Below are positions 9,183 to 11,668 of a stretch of DNA of 11,668 nt, piece after piece. The translations under genes were made by a program, and so were the position numbers. The stretch comes from Gammaproteobacteria bacterium (GTDB lineage Bacteria; Pseudomonadota; Gammaproteobacteria; HK1). Below the pieces are notes generated by a model that searched no databases, had not been told where the DNA came from, and saw only the letters and a list, made by a program, of their open reading frames with translations. The stretch lies in NCBI GenBank assembly GCA_022822245.1, contig JAJECB010000455.1:1-11668 (forward strand), in the 5' to 3' direction. Position 1 is the first letter of the stretch; each line of letters opens with the position of its first letter.

Positions 9183-9217
9183 GACCCCGCTCGACGAGGG
9201 ACGCCGTGGCGGGGTCA
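9183..9217. terminator. Stem-loop at the 3' end of the aldo/keto reductase gene (possible terminator)
   Basis: TGACCCCGC (9182-9190) and GCGGGGTCA (9209-9217) form a perfect 9-bp stem with an 18-nt loop. On the minus strand its first arm begins with the TGA stop codon (9217-9215) of the reductase gene, so it sits exactly at the end of that message and between two convergent genes. There is no run of U after the stem in either direction, so it is not a textbook intrinsic terminator; it may protect the 3' end or assist factor-dependent termination. Confidence 0.4.
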
Positions 9218-10252
9218 GCCGATCGATGTCTTCATCCAGCCGGAGGTGTTGAGGAAGTTCGCAACGTGGGTGCCGGGCGGGACCAGCGCGTCGCAGGCCG
9301 CCCGGAGCGAGTCGTCGAGCGACATCTCCATGACCGCGAGCAGGTCTTCGAGGTGGGCGAGGCTGCCCGCCCCGATGAGCGGCGCGGTGACCCCCGGCTG
9401 GTCCTTGCACCAGAGCACCGCGAGCTGGGCGGGGCTGAGACCGGCTTCGCGGGCGAGCTCGCCGAATTCCCGGCCGACCCGGATGCCTTCGGCGGTGATT
9501 CGGGCCGCGTAGAACGCGCCCCGCCGCCCGGCCCGCGTGCCCTTCGGGTAGGTCCCCGCGTCCGCGTAGGCGCCGGTCAGCATGCCGTGGGCGAGCGGCG
9601 ACCAGGTGAGCAGCCCCACCCCTTGCTCCCGCGCGAGTGGCACCAGCTCGTTCTCGATCCGCCGGTCGAGTAGGTTGTAGGGGGATTCCTCGTTGACGAA
9701 GCGGACGTAGCCCTTCATCTCGCTCAACATGAGGGCGTGCATCAGCTTCCAGGCCGGAAACGTGGAGCAGCCCGCGTACCGCACCTTGCCCTGCCGGACG
9801 AGGTCGGTGAGCGCGCCCAGAGTCTCCTCGATGTGGTACTGCGGGTAGTAGCGGTGGACCTGGAGGAGATCGATGTAATCGGCCTCGAGCGCTTTCAGTG
9901 ACAGCTCGCAGGCCCGGATGATGTTGAGCCGCGAGTTCCCCTGCACGTTCGGCGGAAGCTGCGGGACGTGCTCGTCGAGCGACACCCCGAGCCGGCGCGG
10001 CGCGTGGTCGATCTTGGTGGAGATGAGGACTTCGTGCCGCCGCCCGCTCGCCGCGAGCGTCTTCCCGATGATCGCTTCGCTCCGGCCCCCCGCGTAGAGG
10101 TTCCCGGTGTCGATGAGGTTGATGCCGGCGTCGAGCGACCGGAGGATGAGCTTCTCGGCGAGCTCGGGCGCCGTGCCGTCCCCGAAGTCGTCCGAGCCGA
10201 GACAGACCGGTGAGATCTGAACGCCGGTCCGCCCGAGATACCGGTACTCCAT
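9215..10252 (-). CDS. Aldo/keto reductase family oxidoreductase
   Basis: This 345-residue protein is a cytosolic NAD(P)H-dependent oxidoreductase of the aldo/keto reductase superfamily, a TIM barrel that reduces carbonyls or oxidises alcohols. The catalytic tetrad is visible as Asp48 (INLIDTGNLYAGG), Tyr53, Lys80 (VLISTKID) and His133 (LLQVHRYYP). The N-terminus MEYRYLGRTGVQISPVCLGS is the standard opening strand and glycine of the family, and PLIGAGSLAHLEDLLAVMEM near the end corresponds to the cofactor-binding loop (P-x-I-x-G-x-x). The start ATG at 10252 has GAGGAG about 10-12 nt upstream. It is closest in style to the voltage-gated-potassium-channel beta/YhdN-type AKRs, but the substrate cannot be read from sequence. 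It diverges from the Uma2 gene (130-nt gap holding both promoters) and shows no link to the cas operon. Confidence 0.92.
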   Translation of the reverse strand: MEYRYLGRTGVQISPVCLGSDDFGDGTAPELAEKLILRSLDAGINLIDTGNLYAGGRSEAIIGKTLAASGRRHEVLISTKIDHAPRRLGVSLDEHVPQLPPNVQGNSRLNIIRACELSLKALEADYIDLLQVHRYYPQYHIEETLGALTDLVRQGKVRYAGCSTFPAWKLMHALMLSEMKGYVRFVNEESPYNLLDRRIENELVPLAREQGVGLLTWSPLAHGMLTGAYADAGTYPKGTRAGRRGAFYAARITAEGIRVGREFGELAREAGLSPAQLAVLWCKDQPGVTAPLIGAGSLAHLEDLLAVMEMSLDDSLRAACDALVPPGTHVANFLNTSGWMKTSIG

Positions 10253-10382
10253 GCCGCCGCCACTCCTCGTCGTCTCGAATCGTCGTGCCTTGGGGCGCTC
10301 GCCATCTTATCCCCATCACCTCTTGGCCCCTTCACCGCGACTCGGTCCGACCCGCTCGGCGGGAGACTGAATCGGAGTCAAG

Positions 10383-10970
10383 ATGGGCGCCATGAGCCCG
10401 GCCGCACCCAAGCCCGAGGCGACTCAGACCCGCCGGGCCACCTATCAGAACGTGATCGACGCGCCCGCGCATCGGGTGGCCGAGATCGTCGACGGGACGC
10501 TCTACACGCACCCGCGCCCCGCGATGCCTCATGCATGTGCAAGCTCGTCGCTCGGTGCCAAGATCGGAGGTCCCTTCGACTACGACGCCGACGGGCCGGG
10601 CGGATGGTGGATCGTCGACGAACCGGAGCTGCACCTCGGCGAAGACATCGTGGTCCCTGACCTCGGGGGCTGGCGCCGAGAACGGATGCCGGACTATCCC
10701 GAGACCGCCTATGTGACCCTCGCTCTGGACTGGGTGTGCGAGGTGCTGTCCGCCTCGACGCGCAGACTCGACCTCCATGGCAAGCGCCCGATCCATGCCC
10801 GCGAAGGAGTCGGACACCTGTGGCTCGTCGACCCGACGGATCGAACGCTCGAAGCCTTCGAGCTCCGAGACGGCGAGTGGGTGCTGATCGGAAACGCGAA
10901 GGACGATGAGCCGGTCAACATCCGCCCCTTCGATGCGATCACGTTCAGCCTTGGCGATCTCTGGCCTTGA
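10383..10970 (+). CDS. Uma2-family protein (DUF820, putative PD-(D/E)XK endonuclease)
   Basis: The 195-residue product belongs to the Uma2 family (PF05685), with a restriction-endonuclease-like fold and no settled biological role. Family landmarks: EIVDGTLY (34-41), EDIVVPDLGGWRRER (87-101), CEVLSASTRRLDLHGK (119-134) and GVGHLWLVDPTDRTLEAFEL (from 142). Candidate metal-site residues are Asp93, Glu120 and Lys134, all present, so the nuclease core looks intact. The start is ATG 10383 with GGAG 5 nt upstream; a second ATG at 10392 is a less likely alternative. Such genes occur in many paralogous copies in cyanobacteria, actinobacteria and some proteobacteria, often as lone genes. It is convergent with the deaminase-like gene across 140 nt. 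Confidence 0.9.
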   Translation: MGAMSPAAPKPEATQTRRATYQNVIDAPAHRVAEIVDGTLYTHPRPAMPHACASSSLGAKIGGPFDYDADGPGGWWIVDEPELHLGEDIVVPDLGGWRRERMPDYPETAYVTLALDWVCEVLSASTRRLDLHGKRPIHAREGVGHLWLVDPTDRTLEAFELRDGEWVLIGNAKDDEPVNIRPFDAITFSLGDLWP

Positions 10971-11110
10971 GCAGCCACTGGCCAAGGGGATCGCGGGAGT
11001 CGCAATCGCCCTGCGGTTTGCGCCACGTCGAAGCCGTCGGTATGGCCTGATTCGCTCCTGCCTTCGGCGGGCGAGTTTGTGGTCGGTCAGGGGGAAGAGC
11101 CCACGCGTCG

Positions 11111-11668
11111 CTATGCCCGCTCTCGTCCGCCCGCGAGGAAGTCGACCGTTCGCCGGGTGTCGCCGAGCGCGAGGGAGACCGCCTCCGGGGCCGTCCGGGC
11201 GATGATCGCGCCGCGCCGGAGCACGTGGAGCCGGGTCGCGCGCAGGCGGATGGCCTCGACCGGATCGCGGGCCTGGAGGACCACGAGATCGGCGTGGCAG
11301 CCGGGCTCGAGGCCGTAGCCGTCGAGGTGCAGGGCAGCGGCCGCGGTGGTGGTGATGCCCGCGAAGAGGGCTCGCATCTCGTCCACCCCGGTCATATGCC
11401 CGACGTGCGCCGCCATATGGGCGACTTCCAGCATGTCGTGGCTGCCGAGGCCGTACCAGGGGTCCATCACGCAGTCGTGGCCGAGCGCGACGGGGATCCC
11501 CGCCGCCGCCATCTCCTTCACCCGGGTCATCCCCCGGCGTTTCGGGTAGGTGTCGTGGCGCCCTTGGATCGAGATATTGATGAGGGGGTTGGCGATGGCT
11601 GTCAGTTCCGCCTCCCGCATCAGGGGCAGGAGCTTGCTCACGTAGTAGTTGTCCATCGAGTGCATGGA
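11111..11668 (-). CDS. Cytosine deaminase-like amidohydrolase, C-terminal part (truncated by window edge)
   Basis: The minus strand is open from the right edge to TAG at 11113-11111 and gives the last 185 or so residues of an amidohydrolase-superfamily enzyme. The stretch NPLINISIQGRHDTYPKRRG followed by TRVKEM and GHDCVMDPWYGLGS closely follows the C-terminal half of cytosine deaminase (CodA), where the Asp of the GHD motif is a metal ligand (Asp313 in E. coli CodA). The end holds the usual composite-domain strands (GLEPGCHADLVVLQARDP, LHVLRRGAIIA). CodA-type enzymes hydrolyse cytosine to uracil and ammonia in pyrimidine salvage, but relatives act on other cyclic amidines and creatinine-like compounds, so the substrate is uncertain. 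The start codon and N-terminal metal His residues lie outside; the MHS near the edge is internal, not the start. Confidence 0.85.
   Translation of the reverse strand, partial: SMHSMDNYYVSKLLPLMREAELTAIANPLINISIQGRHDTYPKRRGMTRVKEMAAAGIPVALGHDCVMDPWYGLGSHDMLEVAHMAAHVGHMTGVDEMRALFAGITTTAAAALHLDGYGLEPGCHADLVVLQARDPVEAIRLRATRLHVLRRGAIIARTAPEAVSLALGDTRRTVDFLAGGRERA

Noticed and set aside
9054..9512. Plus-strand open frame of 152 codons overlapping the end of the small protein gene and the aldo/keto reductase
   Set aside because: About two thirds lies antisense to the well-supported reductase, the sequence shows no family features, and no ribosome site precedes it.
9215..11668. Aldo/keto reductase, Uma2 and deaminase-like genes as part of a defence island
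   Set aside because: They are on alternating strands with ordinary metabolic or orphan-family identities and no operon link to the cas genes.

Overview
The window is GC-rich, densely coding bacterial DNA. Its core is a subtype I-G (formerly I-U) CRISPR-Cas effector operon on the plus strand (779-8468). No single gene fixes the taxonomy. The high GC, the I-G effector, a Uma2-family protein, an AAA-ATPase-like (PF09820-type) protein and a CCCCTCTCCC/GGGAGAGGGG dispersed hairpin fit a proteobacterium or similar environmental lineage; this is inference.

Layout. Positions 1-313 (minus strand) hold the N-terminus of an AAA-ATPase-like protein running off the left edge. Positions 314-778 are a divergent spacer with no convincing gene; just before the cas operon it carries two interlocking 7-bp inverted repeats. 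The operon then runs cas3 (779-3383), csx17/cas8g (3370-5864), csb1/cas7 (5854-6810) and csb2/cas5-cas6 (6816-8468), with overlaps or a 5-nt gap that imply one transcript and coupled translation. After csb2 comes a roughly 390-nt spacer with the dispersed hairpin element, then a 72-residue hypothetical protein (8858-9076). Next are an aldo/keto reductase (9215-10252, minus), a Uma2-family protein (10383-10970, plus), and the C-terminal half of a cytosine-deaminase-like amidohydrolase leaving the right edge (11111-11668, minus).

How the genes work together. In known I-G systems Csb2 cuts pre-crRNA and stays on the crRNA 3' end, Csb1 forms the backbone, Csx17 is the large subunit, and Cas3, docked through Csx17, degrades the target. 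All four components are recognisable here. No cas1, cas2, cas4 or CRISPR array is present, so spacers and adaptation would have to come from elsewhere.

Most notable: both large genes are broken as read, while csb1 and csb2 are intact. cas3 changes frame at about 2360-2364 (one extra base) between helicase and HD domain. csx17 changes frame at about 5155-5190 (one base missing) before its C-terminal domain. In addition, the HD signature of Cas3 reads His-Gly instead of His-Asp. Sequencing error, recent decay, or a natural split of Cas3 and Cas8g with a disabled nuclease all remain possible. The csx17 upstream frame ends in an ATGA overlap with an in-frame ATG for the C-terminal part, which makes the split reading worth testing.
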